The notes beneath the pieces are model-generated. The model saw only the letters and a program-made list of their open reading frames with translations, was not told the DNA's origin and did not search any database. Below are positions 32,616 through 44,567 of a stretch of 64,000 nt of DNA, in pieces (the first letter of the stretch is position 1; each line of letters begins with the position of its first letter). A program made the position numbers and the translations under genes. The DNA comes from Tuctoria greenei (Eukaryota; Streptophyta; Magnoliopsida; Poales; Poaceae), in contig JAYESD010000009.1 in NCBI GenBank assembly GCA_036927565.1, forward strand, positions 27,495,601 through 27,559,600. Reading direction: 5' to 3'.

Positions 32616-34200
32616 ATGGTGAACTCAGCTGCTGGATCATCCAACGGCAACCCTGCTGTTCAACCCGCTGGAGGTAATCCCTCCAACATGCAGCAACGAG
32701 CAGGTGCCGTGACTCCAGCAGGAGTCATGCCTCCACCACCACCGCCTGCACCAGCACGTCAAGATGAGCAGTGTGACGGTGCATTGGCGTCGGTCTCTGC
32801 ATCGGTGAATAACAACAACCCTGAACACGCGCTTCATGCAGTGCGTGCTCTCCTTCAACGTCCACCACCTCCAGGTGCATCCCAGGATGCAATGGAGCAG
32901 TGGAGGGCTGATGTGGAATATCTGGTTGCAGCAGCAGCTGACTGCATCAGCAACCAAGGTCCTCCTCCTTCGGGGCAGGCCCCATCGCAGCGCCGGACTG
33001 TGTCTGGCAGACTTGGTCCGCATGCTTCCTAGAATAGGAGGCGTGCTGCGTCACAGCAAGTTACGTCGCTACCTTCCGGGGTGCGATGTACTCATACGGT
33101 AACCAGGATGTCAACTCATGACCTCCGGGCAGAGCTTGATCGCCGTTACCGTCAACAGGACGACCGTGTCCATATCGAGCGTGATCGCGAAAGGCGAGAG
33201 GCTCGAGACAACCCTGCTCCCGAGGGAGTAGGAGGAGGCTGTTCTGCACTGGCCATGCACCTACTCATGGTCAGATGGCCACAAAATTTCCGGCCTCACC
33301 TGCCGAAGAAATTTGACGGGACTGTTAATCCCGCCGAGTTTCTCCAAATTTACACCACCGCAATCCTTGCGGCCGGAGGTAACGAGGCCGTAATGGCCAA
33401 CTACTTCCCAATGGCTTTGACTGGGACCGCCAGGTCCTGGTTCATGAGCCTTCCTCACAACTCTATCAATAGTTGGGAGGAATTGTGCCAACAGTTCACC
33501 GCCAATTTCGGGAGTTCATACACCCGGCCAGACACCCAACTGGACCTTTTTGCAGTCGTGCAGAAGGGGGGAGAATCCCTGCGCTCATTCATCCAGAGGT
33601 TCTCCCAGGTACGAAACACCATTCCTTCTATCTCTAGCGCTTCTGTTGTCGTGGCATTTAGACAGGGCGTACGAGATAAGAAGATGCTGGAGAAGCTGGC
33701 GGCCAAGGAGATCACCAGCGTCACGGAGCTCTTCAGCTTGGCAGACAAGTGTGCCAAAGCTGCGGAGGGCCGTGAGATGCACTCCAAACCATCTCCGGAG
33801 GATGGAAAAAATCCTCCAAAGGCGAAGACACTACCTCCGTGAGTGGCAAAAAGAAGAAAAAGTCCAATGGCAAGAAGAAGCTGTCGGCTGGCACATCTAC
33901 TGCTGCAGCTGCTGCAGCTCCGGGTGGCTGAGGGCCTCGCCCCGAGAAACGACCTCGGTCGTCCTCTGAAGACGGTGGAAACTCCAAAATGTGGTGTCCT
34001 ATCCACAAGTCGAACGGCCACAACTTGGAGGACTGCCGGGAGGTCCAAAACCTTGCCGAGTGCTACCACAAGCGCCGGGAAGAAGTTCCTTTCCGTCAGA
34101 GGGAAGGAAAACAGAAAGTTGATGAAGCTCTGGCTGAAGAGGAGTTAGGCTTCCAGGACCCTAAAAAGGTCCTGAAGGCTGTTTACACCTCCGTCGACGA
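32616..34200 (+). pseudogene. Gag of element B
   Basis: Starts MVNSAAGSSNGN, 40 bases after the LTR. The N-terminal part is proline-, alanine- and asparagine-rich and ends at a TAG at 33030, but the same frame continues past it to 33842: ELDRRYRQQDDRVHIERDRE, then the gag domain (FDGTVNPAEFLQIYTTAIL, AVMANYFPMALTGTARSWFM, LRSFIQRFSQVRNTIPSIS). A shift in an A-run near 33800 moves it to the frame with a lysine-rich segment and the knuckle MWCPIHKSNGHNLEDC, a CX2HX-type motif intact here though broken in element A. One stop and one or two shifts would have to be overcome for expression. Confidence 0.88.
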
Positions 34201-34279
34201 CGACTCCAACGTCTCCGACAATGAGCGTCGGAAGACCATGAACACCATCTTTGGTGGTTCGTGGGACATCACCTCCCGC

Positions 34280-35028
34280 CGTGTCCTCAAGACCATGCGG
34301 CGGGACATGGCCTCAGTAGCTCCTACAACCAGGGCGGAGCCTCATCGAAAGTGGATGGACACCACCATTGCTTTTGATGCTTCAAACTGCCCTCGGAACA
34401 TGATAGGAGCTGGTCAGCTACCTTTGATGGTATCACCTACCATCAATAACATTCAACTCCACCATGTAATGGTGGACGGAGGTCGAGGCTGAACCTCATA
34501 AGCTTCGAAGCTTTCGTCAAGCTTCGGCTCTGACCTTCGAACCTACGCCCCTCCCGACCTTTCTTCGGAGTAGGTCCGGGGGCCATAACACCACTCGGTG
34601 CCATTACTCTCCCCGTGATCTTCGGGACTCGGGAGAATTATCGCACTGAGAAGTTGATCTTTGACGTCGCTCAGATCAACTTTCCTTTCAACACCATTCT
34701 GGGCAGGCCCGCCTTGTACAAATTCATGGCTGCTGCTCATTATGGCTACATGGTGTTGAAGATGGCAACACCAACTGGCGTTCTCTGGATCCGCGGAGAC
34801 CGTACTGCCGGAGTGACTGCTCTGGAGGAACTCTATGCGCTTGCTACAACGCAGGAGGAAGAATCTAGGCAGGAGCAAGCTCTGAAACCCCCGAGCGTTC
34901 GTCAACGAGGCTCAACCTTTGCACCTCGCGTGCAACCAAGCGGCGACACCGACATCCCCGTCAAAGTCGTCCAAATCGGTTCTGATGTCGCTCAGACCAC
35001 CCGTATATCGGGATCCCTAGGGAAGTGA
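34280..35028 (+). pseudogene. Protease region of element B
   Basis: The sequence has TRAEPHRKWMDTTIAF, MIGAGQLPLMVSPTINN and HHVMVDGGRG, the retropepsin-type active site with the second glycine region changed, then a shift at about 34490. From 34615 the C-terminal half is open: VIFGTRENYRTEKLIFDVAQ, TILGRPALYKFMAAAHYGYM and LWIRGDRTAGVTALEEL. It stops at 35028, where about 90 bases found in element A (ALITFLRANVDVFS region) are missing before RT. Confidence 0.82.
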
Positions 35029-35123
35029 TCAAGCATAATCTGAAGATCTACCCCGACGCTCGGCCCGTACATCAGAAGCCTCGGAAGCAATCCGTAGAGT
35101 GACAAAACTTCATACGACAAGAA

Positions 35124-36692
35124 GTGAAGAAGTTGCTCGAAGCTGGATTCATCCGAGAAGTCTTCCATCTAAAATGGCTGGCAAACCCAGTCGTTGTACC
35201 CAAGGCTGGCGGGAAGCTTCGGCTGTGTATCGACTACACAACACTAAATAAGGCATGCCCAAAAGATCCATTCCCACTCCCTAGAATAGATCATATTGTG
35301 GATTCCACCTCCGGGTGTGAATTACTGTGTTTCCTAGACGCATATTCTGGGTACCATCAAATCAGAATGTCTAGGGAAGATGAAGAACATACTTCTTTTA
35401 TCACAGTAGATGGATTGTACTATTATCCTGCCATGCTATTTGGTCTCAAGAATGCAGCTTCAACATTTGTACGAGCTATGTACAAAACCTTTGGAGAGCT
35501 CATAAGAGACGTAGTGGAAGTGTATGTTGATGACATCGTCGTTAAGATCAAGGACAAGGAGTCACTCCTTGACACCTTGCAAGCTGTCTTCGACAAGCTG
35601 CGGGTCACCCGCACGAAGCTGAACCGAGACAAGTGCGTCTTCGGGGTTAGCTCCGGAAAGCTTCTTGGTTTCCTGGTAAACCACCAGGGCATAGAGGCAA
35701 ATCCAGCGAACATTAAAGCCATAGAAGAGATGTGGCCACCAGCCCGCATCAAAGATGTCCAGAAACTGACTGGATATCTAGCCGCTCTCAGCCGGTTCAT
35801 CTCAAGACTGGCGAAACGGGCGCTACCCTTCTTCAAGCTATTGAGGAAGTCCAGACCATTTCAATGGTCTGAAGAAGCAGAAAAGGCATTCCAAGAGCTA
35901 AAGCAGCTCCTCACCACTCTACCAACCTTGGTATCTCTGAACCCTGGTGAGCCCTTACTGCTTTACATTTCAGCAACTGACGAGGTTGTCAGCATGGTCC
36001 TGGTTGCTGAGAGACCAGAACCAACACAAGCTCAGGAATCCAGACCCTTCCAGGAGGGTCCGGAGGTTCCTGAAGGTGAGTCTGGGTCCCAGCCCCCATA
36101 CTTGGATCAACAGGGAGTTATTCCAAAAGACCTGGACCCCTACGAGAGGGTCCGGGTCGCTCCAATAGAAGCTCTGGGTTCCTCCAGCAAGGACCCGGAG
36201 GTCCCCGAAGAAGGTTCGGACCCCTCTGGGAGGGTCCGGGTCGATGTGGAGGAAGCTCTGGGCCCCTTCGGGAGGGTCCGGACGGTCCAACCCCCAGTGT
36301 ACTTCATCAGTGAAGTACTACATGATGCCAAGACTCGATACCTAGAGGTGCACAAGCTGCTCTACGCAGTTCTCATCGCCTCTAGGAAGTTTCGCCATTA
36401 CTTCCAAGCTCACAATATCTCAGTGGTGACATCTTACCCACTGCGTGCAATCTCGCAGAATCCCAACTCTATTGGGAACATTGCAAAGTGGGCAGCAGAA
36501 TTGGCCAAATTCGATCTAGAATTTGTCCCAAGACAAGCTATCAAGAGTCAAGCACTGGCGGACTTTGTGGCGGAATGGACCCCCTCTCCATCAAACCCTG
36601 GGGGCCCTAGTGAGCAGAAGTCAGAACTCAAGGCTCCGGTCATCATCGAACCTCACTGGACCCTCTACTTCGACGGCTCCATGCAAAAGTAG
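35124..36692 (+). pseudogene. Reverse transcriptase and first RNase H of element B
   Basis: One open frame of 522 codons. RT motifs: LRLCIDYTTLNKACPKDPFP, CFLDAYSGYHQIRMSREDEE, FGLKNAASTFVRAMYKTFGE and the catalytic box VEVYVDDIVVKIKD at about 35520. Thumb/connection: RDKCVFGVSSGKLLGFLVNH, PARIKDVQKLTGYLAALSRF. First RNase H: EPLLLYISATDEVVSMVLVA, then a linker of about 100 residues rich in P, E and G with repeated DPSGRVRV-like units, then YFISEVLHDAKTRYLEVHKL. Start of the second RNase H: HWTLYFDGSMQK, ended by TAG at 36690. The frame is intact, but the missing upstream stretch and later stops make the polyprotein non-functional. Confidence 0.93.
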
Positions 36693-38481
36693 GGGGCCAG
36701 AGCTGGAGTCCTTCTCCTTGCTCCAACCGGGGAGAAGGTAAATTACATGGTCCACCTTGACTTCAAAGTGACCAACAACATGGCGGAGTATGAAGCACTC
36801 ATTTATGGACTAAAGGTGACACTATCATATGGTTTCAAGCAGCTGTTGGTCAAGGGAGATTCACATCTCATCATTAAACAGGTGAACGGTGAATGCCCTT
36901 GTAATAATCCTCAACTAGCTGCATATCTCCTTGAAGTCCAGAGGCTTCAGAAGGACTTCGAAGTCTTGAATCTCCACCATGTCCAGCGTGTCCATAACGC
37001 TGAAGCTGATGAACTCTCGACGAAAGCATCAACTGGAGCTCTGTCTCCTGACGGACCCTTCGTCCGGAGGTTGTCAAAACCCACAGCTCAGCCTGCCAAA
37101 CTGAGCGAAGGGGGCGAGACCAGCATCCCAAAGCTGGCGGTCCCGATGACCCTATTACCATGGCAGCCATCAAGGGTCGTAGGTGCTGCCGAAAGCTCCG
37201 AGCAACCCAGCACGCAAGAATCAAACGCTCAAGCAAGCTCCGATGCATGGATCTCGGAGATCCGGAGCTACTTGAAAGACAATATCCTTCTTGACGATGA
37301 TGTATCCGCTGACCGGGTAGTCAGGTTGGCTAAAAGATACACGCCGGTAGAAGGGGATCTCTATCGGCGCGGTGCCAACGGCGTCCTAATGCGGTGCATC
37401 ACAAGGGAAGAAGGCTACGAGCTCATCGCATAAATCCATGGAGGCGAGTGTGGGAACCACGCGTTTTCCCGCACGCTGGTCGGTAAAGCCTTCTGGCATG
37501 GCTTCTACTGGCCTACAGCGCTCCAGGATGCAACTAAGATGGTGAAGAAATGCAAAGCATGTCAGTTCCATGAAAAGCAAATTAACACACCGGCTCAGCC
37601 TCTACAAATGATACCTCCTACATGGCCTTTCACTGTGTGGGGGATGGACATCTTGGGACCTTTCCCAAGACCCGTTGGAGGTTACAAGTTCCTGTATGTT
37701 GCCATTGACAAATTCACCAAATGGCCAGAAGCAACTCTAGTTGTGACAATAAACAATCAATCAGCTATCAACTTCTTGCAGTCCATAGTATGCAGATTTG
37801 GAGTCCCGAACAAAATCATAACAGATAATGGGACCCAATTCACAAGCTCTGCTTTCCAAGGATACTGCGAGACCTCGGCATCTAAGTCAGCTATGCCTCC
37901 GTAGCTCACCCGACAAGCAATGGTCAAGCCGAGAGAGCAGATGCAGAAATCCTGAAAGGACTCAAGATGCACACATATGAGCGCCTAAAAAAACATGGAG
38001 CCAACTGGATTGAAGAGCTTCCACCCACTCTATGGGCCAATAGGACAACACCAAACCGGTCAACTGGAGAGACACCCTTCTTCCCGGTGTACGGAGCTGA
38101 AGTAGTCCTTCCTCCAAAAATCACCTTGGGGTCGCTTCGGGTCCGGACCTCCGATGAAGCCACGTAGGACCAGCTCCGGCGTGAAGACCTTGACCTCCTT
38201 GAAGAGGGAAGGTGTCGAGCAGCTGTTCGGAATGCCCGATACCGCCAAGCTCTTCGGCGCTATCACCAACGACATGTTCACAGCTGATGGCTCGAGGAAG
38301 GCAATCTAGTGCTACGGAGAATACAATCCAGAGAAGGGTTAAACAAACTCTCCCCCAGTTGGGTGGGACCCTTCCGAGTGATCAAAGTATCCCGTCCCGG
38401 ATGCGTTCGCTTGGCAACCGAGGATGGGACACCTCTCCCAAATCCTTGAAACATTGAGCACCTCCGTAAGTTCTATGCTTA
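36693..38481 (+). pseudogene. Second RNase H and integrase of element B
   Basis: RNase H continues past the TAG with VNYMVHLDFKVTNNMAEYEA, QLLVKGDSHLIIKQ and RVHNAEADELSTKAS, giving the acidic D-E-D-D set together with the YFDGS upstream. Integrase: WISEIRSYLKDNILL, a stop at 37431, HGGECGNHAFSRTL and CKACQFHEKQ (zinc-binding), VWGMDILGPFPRPVGGYKFL, KIITDNGTQFTSSAFQGYCE, then a shift near 37880 and SNGQAERADAEILKGLK with the last catalytic glutamate. The C-terminal part runs to EHLRKFYA near 38481. Stops at 38165 and elsewhere confirm decay. Confidence 0.9.
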
Positions 38482-39617
38482 GTATCACGGAGGTGAGTCT
38501 GTAATTACATGTGATGTATGTTATAGAGTCATTGTATAGAGCCGGGTAGCTCCTCCAAGAGGGCAGCTGGACCTACCCTGTTAGGTCTGCAACGTCCATG
38601 CAACACTTGTCACAGTCTCAGAACTAAAAGTGTAGCTAGCTACCTTGGGTGAAACGAGAAACGAAACACACTTAGCCTGGTTCCGTACCCTAAGAGTGTA
38701 CTTGTTTCCCCTGTACCCTGGACCTATAATGAAAGACATCATTATGTGAAAACAGACTCCACGTGCATTTACTTTGTACAAGCTCAATATTTTTTATTTT
38801 TCTCTTTCTCGTCTATAACAAAGTTGTGCAGTTCTTAAGAAACTTTGGCTCAACCAATTCATGTACAACTCGAGTTGCATTGTCCATACTTCCGGTTTCA
38901 AACATTGTTGATGGCCTACTTGTCTGAATGCCGCCAAGCCAATCTAGGGCCGGAGTGTGCTATCGACTTAGCCTGGTCATGCACCCTAAGTACGCCACTC
39001 TACCTACACCCCGACAGGCCGAAGTAAGGCAAGTCCAGAAACAATCGGACCTGAAGGAAGCAAGACGATGCTCTTGATTGTATTTAGGATTGTGTTTGAC
39101 CTAAAACTTTCCTGGGAACAGTAAGCCACAATGAAGTTATAGATAGGAAGCGGATTTTACTGTTTTTCTTGACTTCAATGTGCAGGAAAAATAAACATTT
39201 CATGACGATGGTGAATGGAGCCAGAGCTACCAAGCTCCGACACCCCAGAGGGTTAACTGTCGATGCTTTACGCGTTGATGGAGACTACTGCCAAAGCTAC
39301 TAAGCTCCAACAATGGTCAATGACGGAGCCACTAAGCTCCGACAGCCTCAGGGGGCCTACACTATCGAAGACTTTGGACCTACATTCTACAAGTTCGAAG
39401 CACACAAGTCTGCGATAATTGGTACATCCTCTTGGTACATGTTCACAATCAAATTGTGTACATATACCGGGGGGCCAAGCGAGACAAAGGTGTTGAAGAA
39501 AAAAAATGAAATTCGAATTCTAAAAAATTTGGATTTCATTCATCTGGAGACAAGAGATTACAAAATTGGAGAAGAAGAAGAAGAGAGAATACAAGCGGGG
39601 GCTACAGGGAGACGATC
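38482..39617. other. Non-coding stretch between integrase and the antisense gene, element B
   Basis: No gene is visible. About 38640-38830 matches 21790-21960 of element A, a conserved non-coding block. About 39200-39480 holds decayed units of the tandem repeat seen at 21230-21545. Confidence 0.6.
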
Positions 39618-41712
39618 CTAGACCCTATGGAAGAACTGGGCGACCTTCTGGGCCACCTCCGACACGTTGGCTCGGGCGGCTTCACCCTCTCCTTTCATGG
39701 GACCTTCAAGCACCGGGTCCAGGGGGAATTGAGGGTCCCGGCTGGTGTAGCACGTCAGCACAAACTCTGCGATGTTCTTCGCCAGGGACTGACCCTCCGT
39801 TTCCAATTGGTCCGCGATGACATCGCCCACCTTGAAGAGCTTGTTTCCTGCTGAACCCAGCGCCTCCAACGCCTAGTCCAGCTCTGGCTCTGGATCATCT
39901 GGACGCACGGGACTGAAGCCCATTGGCGTCAGTGCGTCGTTTGCCTTGCTCGGGAAGTCCCAAACTTGTTGGGACTCCACAGCCTTTGCACCACGCATCT
40001 CCGCCAAGGATCTTTTGGTCACCGCTAGCTCCGAGCTCTCTCGAGCAAGACACTCCACCTCTTTGGAATTCTACTGAATTGTTTCAGCAACCTGCCTTTC
40101 GAGCTTGCTGAGCTCTTCCTCCCGGAGGTGGATCTCATTCCGGCGGTTGACTAGAACTTTCTCCCGGCCCCGCACTTTCTTCTCCCGGGTGGCGATGGCA
40201 TTCTCCTGCTTGTAGAGTTCTTGCCCTTGCTCCCATGCCTTCTTCTCCTCCTCCTTGCAACGCTCATCCAATTTCTTGGTGCATTCTTCGAGGCTCTTGT
40301 CAGCCAGAGCTGTCTTTTGGACAAGCTCCTCCTCCCTCTTCACGAGGCCGTCCCACAGCTCCAGGAATTTCTGCTCTTCATCTTCGAGCCGTCTTTCCCG
40401 CGCTTCAAGAGCCTCTCGGCGCTTGACAAGACTATAGTGGATGGCAGAGAGCCTTTCCCAGTGTTCATCAGCTGCGCTATTTGTAGCCTTGGCCTGATCA
40501 TAGATGGCCCGGGACTGGTTGTCGAGGGTCCGCGTCATGCTTTCCCTCTCATCCAACAACTTACCCCAATACTCCAGGCGGATTTTCTCCCTTTTCACCC
40601 ACTCCTTGTCGTCAGCCAGCCTCGACTGCGCCAGCTTGGTCTCGAAATAGAGTTAGTTGCGCCACCTCCTAAGGGTTTGGTGCTCCTCCTCGAGGGCCTT
40701 GCTGTTGTGGTAGAAGGCCACCTGCACTTGGTAAAGACTGTAGCAAGCGTTGTTGATAGACAACGATAGGGGGATCGGGTCCGGACCTGCTGGGGCCCTC
40801 TCCGCTGGCTCCAACGGATCTTCAGCAACAAAAATTGGGTCCCACTCTACGAGAGCGGTCCCCTGAGCTTCCATGGAACTAGGGCCGTCCTCCGGGATAG
40901 CCTCGCCCACCATCAAAGAAGTACCTGCAGCCGAAGTTCCAACCTCCAGAATTGGTTCCGAAGGCCCAGCCGCCAGGTCATCAACAGCTGGCCCCTCCGG
41001 CAGGGGGCCAGCAGCTTCGTCATGGCACTCCGGCTTAGCGGCGGGCACCTCCGGGATCACCGCTTCCGGAGCGGGTGTTGAAGGTTCGGTCGGAGCAGAA
41101 GCTACTTCTGGCTCTAGCGCAGGCGCCCCCTCCGCCTCTGGCTCAGGTGCTGGCGCTCCGACCATCATGGGCTCGGGCGCTGGCATTTCGACCACCAAAG
41201 GCTCAGGCGCCGTCACCTCCACAACAATTGGCTCAGACGCCGGGACCTCTTCAACGACCGGCTCCACAGCCGGAACTTCTGCAGCAACCGGCTCTACCGC
41301 CAGAACTTCCTCGACAACCAACACAAGTGCCGGAGCTTCAACAACACCCGACTCTACCGCCGAGACTTCATCAGCCACCAGCTCGACTGCCGGGGCTTCA
41401 ACAAGATTCGGGTCTAGGGCCGGAATCGCAGCTTCCTCCGGCTCTGCGGCCAGAGCGTCCAACATCTCAGCATCCAAGCCTGGAGCTTCAACCTCCGGGG
41501 CTGGCACTACTGGTACATCTTCATTCCTGTGGTACGGCGCTACCACGGGAGCTTCTGGGGATGAGTCGTCCAAAACCATGATAGCCGACGCCGGGGATGC
41601 CGCAGCCTCAGCCACCTCTTGGGGCGGCGCTGGAATCGGAGCCGGAGCTTTAGCCTGCACAGCCTCAACCGCTGCTGCAGGGACCGGAGCTTCAGCCCTT
41701 TTCTTGGGCATG
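39618..41712 (-). pseudogene. Antisense gene of element B, exon 2
   Basis: After the intron the frame reads MPKKRAEAP, then an alanine/proline/glutamate-rich region with about eleven 10-residue repeats (VPAVEPVVEE, MPAPEPMMVG types), against about six in element A. A conserved block TALVEWDPIFVAEDPLEPAE, a long coiled coil (about 40600-40080) and a C-terminal part NDALTPMGFSPVRPDDPEPE and TCYTSRDPQFPLDPVLEGP follow. It ends at 39618. There are three in-frame stops (about 40652, 40073 and 39871) but no frame shift across 2 kb, unlike pol nearby. Confidence 0.78.
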
Positions 41713-41789
41713 CTGTGGATGAAGGACGAAGAGACTCAAAATACAGTTAACAATAAAATAACTGACTAAGGTAAAAAATGAAAAATTAC
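41713..41789 (-). other. Intron of the antisense gene, element B
   Basis: Seventy-seven bases on the minus strand from GTAATT to tcatccacag. It has the same place, phase and acceptor sequence as the intron of element A, while its middle differs. Confidence 0.8.
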
Positions 41790-43164
41790 CTTGGAAGGCT
41801 TCCACAACAGTTACCGCGGAACCTCTTCTCTGGACGCTCTAGACTGGCCCCAGCCGTCACTGGCGTGGTAGTCCCGGAGGATCCTCCGGAGCTTGCTGCT
41901 TCTGTCGACGTTGCTCTGGTCGAGGCCCCCCTCAACCGGGAAGGACCTCCGGACCCGGAGCCTTCAGCTGGCCCTGGTATCGAAGTCACCTGGCCGGAGC
42001 TAGCACCCCGGGAAGAAGCCGCAACTGGAGTAGACACCACCGTTGTAGACCTTCCCCTCCGGGGAGAAGGAGACACCGCGGAAGAAGTATGCCTGGAGGA
42101 CCTTCTGTCGGCATGCTTCCTCTTACGGCTTGAGGGCTCGGCCAGTTCCTTGCCCTTGCTGACGACTTTGGTTCTTGGCTTAGGGGCGGGAACGGAGCCA
42201 CCTTCCGGAGCTTCTGAGATCGCCAACCTGGTGGTCGAGCGCCTCTCAACGACACCAAGGTCCTCAAGCACCAGCATCGTCCGCCGAAGCTCCCTACTGA
42301 ATTCTGCCTCCATGTTCAGTGGGAGGAAAGCCGGCGGCAGAGCCAAGTCGTCGCCCTCGACGTTGATGCCGTGCTGGAATTTCTTCAGGTGGAACTCCAA
42401 AGTTGCACCCTCCATGTTGGACTTCAAACCGGTATCGATCCGGTCGTCGTCCAGCATACTGTTGAGGGCCCAAGCCAACTTCTCCCTACTCTTCAACGGA
42501 GCCCAACTGTTGGTCAGGAAGTTGCAAAACACCGCCTGGGGAGTCACCCCTCCTTCCACGCAAAGGCGGATCCTGGTCAGAGCAGGGTTGAAGGCATCCG
42601 ACAGCACTGGAGCTTCACTCCAAACTGTAGTGTCAATGTTGGGGAGGCCTTCCGGCAGCTCCAGCTTCTCGTGCTCCTCCACCCTGATCACAATCCAATC
42701 CTTCTTCCAATCGTTCCACTTCCCAGAAGGGAATGACCGCAAGTATTTGTACGGGCACTTCTTGCGCTTCACAAAATAGTAGAAGCCAAGGTACTCGTCG
42801 CTCTGGCCTGTGGTTTGGACAGTGAAGAAGGTGCGGAAAAGCTCAATGCAGGGGGAATTCCCACCCACATCTCGCAGAAGTGGACGAAGATTGACACCAG
42901 CAGAATGGAGTGGGGGCCAAGGTGGTACAGTTGCAGACCATAGAGGTCTAGCAGCATCAAGAAGAAGGAGGAGAAAGGTGGGATCAGTCCCACCATGGCG
43001 TACGCGAAGAAGTACACCATGTTGCCGTCGTGTTCCTTCTCGAACGGAAGCTTGCCGGCGCGGACCAAGTGATTGAAGAAGTCAGGGGACCATCCCATGA
43101 GGGCCCGGACCTTCTTCAAATCATCATCGGACTTCAGTAGGCTCTGGCAGAGACCCAACTCCAT
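41790..43164 (-). pseudogene. Antisense gene of element B, exon 1
   Basis: The frame starts MELGLCQSLLKSDDDLKKVR at 43164. It contains PDFFNHLVRAGKLPFEKEHD, the hydrophobic MVYFFAYAMVGLIPPFSSFF, YHLGPHSILLVSIFVHFCEM (PF04195-type block), then after a one-base shift near 42850 LGFYYFVKRKKCPYKYL, WNDWKKDWIVIRVEEHEKLE, GGVTPQAVFCNFLTNSWAPL, LPPAFLPLNMEAEFSRELRR and a serine/arginine-rich tail to the donor at 41789. It shows what element A has lost to the pol fragment. Upstream, CTTACTTAAG on the minus strand at about 43271-43280 is shared with A and may be promoter. Confidence 0.78.
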
Positions 43165-43685
43165 CGCGGCACAGCGAGGCAAGAGACGAAAGACAAGCAA
43201 AAGTTTGGAAGGTTTGAGCGCAAGATCGATTGAAAGGCGCAAAGAACCCCAAACGGTGTGTGCTTTCCTTCTTAAGTAAGCCCCCGCAACGCCTGGATGA
43301 AAACCGCAGAGGAGCCGACGATACCAGTCAAAATTTTCACCCCGCCAATGACAAGGGGGACCGGGGCCACCCCGACGTTCAAGTCGAGGTTCTTACCCCA
43401 GGCGAACGGTTGTCATCATGAAAGGCGGGAAACCTGAAGTCGGCGGCCTGACAGGGCGCGCAGAATCGATACGATTTTTGTGTCGGGAACTGGCGACCTT
43501 CAATTGCGTGAGATCCGCACGCTGAGATCTCACCTGCCGCCTCCGAGATACGCCACGCGGTGGAAGTTTAACTGCGAACTACCGCCAACAGCACAACCAA
43601 AGACCCTTGAATACACGGCTCAGAAACCGAAGAATGGACCCACCTCTGGTGAAATGACCTCATCCAAAAGGTCTCTCCCGGAGGT

Positions 43686-43701
43686 GAGCCCAGGGGGCCA
43701 C
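43686..43701 (+). promoter_or_regulatory. Polypurine tract of element B
   Basis: GAGCCCAGGGGGCCAC directly precedes the 3' LTR; a similar purine-rich stretch lies at the same place in element A (minus strand, 17175-17198). Confidence 0.6.
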
Positions 43702-44567
43702 TGTTGGTACCCTCCGTACCGGATACCCCTTGGGATTGTAAAGATCACAAGGAAATCCCATCTACCAGATTTGAAGACCTCTGAAGGCCCCACATGTCAG
43801 GCGTAACCGGACCTGCTTCCCCGACATGGTTAGTCCCAGGGCTGCCACGTGTATCATAATACCGGAGCTATCACCCACACATGGGAAGCTCCGGTCAGAA
43901 TACCAATATGGCACCCCCGGACCTAACCCCAGACAGAGGGAAGCTCTAGTACTGACACATGTCCAACAGCATCAGACCTATCCGTCCACGACGGTAAGCT
44001 CCGGAGCTGCCACGTGACAACCGCCGGACCTTCAACTTCATTTATCAGGCCGGTGGACTCCCCAACGGCTCCGGACCTTCAAGGATCAATCAAAGACTTC
44101 AAGACCCGATTAAGTGTCATTAATGCCATATTAATGACACACGATCAGATGGTCCTTAATACTGGTAACAGCACTGTTAAGGCCCGTTACCAGGCTATTA
44201 AGGGTAATTAACCCCATTTATTGTGTATCAATCAAGTGTAACCGCCGGGGCCACCTGTCGGGCCAGGCTAATGTTGTAACGACCAATCCCTGTACTATAA
44301 AAGGACTGGTCGACGATACACAAAGGACGATGCCAAACCACGACTGAACTCCCTGAGCTAGACGAGCTTCTTCTAGACTCACGTGCTTAATACATCACCA
44401 ACACACCCCGTGGAGTAGGGTATTACGCTCAGGCGGCCCGAACCACGTAAATCTCTGTGTATACGTGTCTTTCACCTTTTTGAATCTTTGCGCGCCCTTT
44501 ACCGAACTACAACTCCTTGATCTACCAAAGGTAGTGTTGGGAGATCTGCCAGATCCAAACATTGAAA
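43702..44567 (+). repeat. 3' LTR of element B
   Basis: It begins tgttggtacc and ends aacattgaaa, a decayed form of aacaccgaca. The TATA box lies near 44296. It is followed directly by the target copy atgtt and the acceptor region of the CACTA 1 gene. Confidence 0.9.

Larger units (their letters stand above)
31696..44567 (+). mobile_element. Tat-lineage Gypsy retrotransposon, element B (plus strand), full length, defective
   Basis: LTRs at 31696-32576 and 43702-44567 enclose gag, protease, RT with two RNase H domains, integrase and the antisense gene. The flanks are gtgtt (31691-31695) and atgtt (44568-44572), a target duplication with one change. The family is that of element A: LTR ends, primer site, gag start and the antisense gene all match. 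RT and both RNase H domains are almost open, with single stops; other parts are shifted. It is younger than CACTA 1, in whose intron it lies. Confidence 0.92.
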
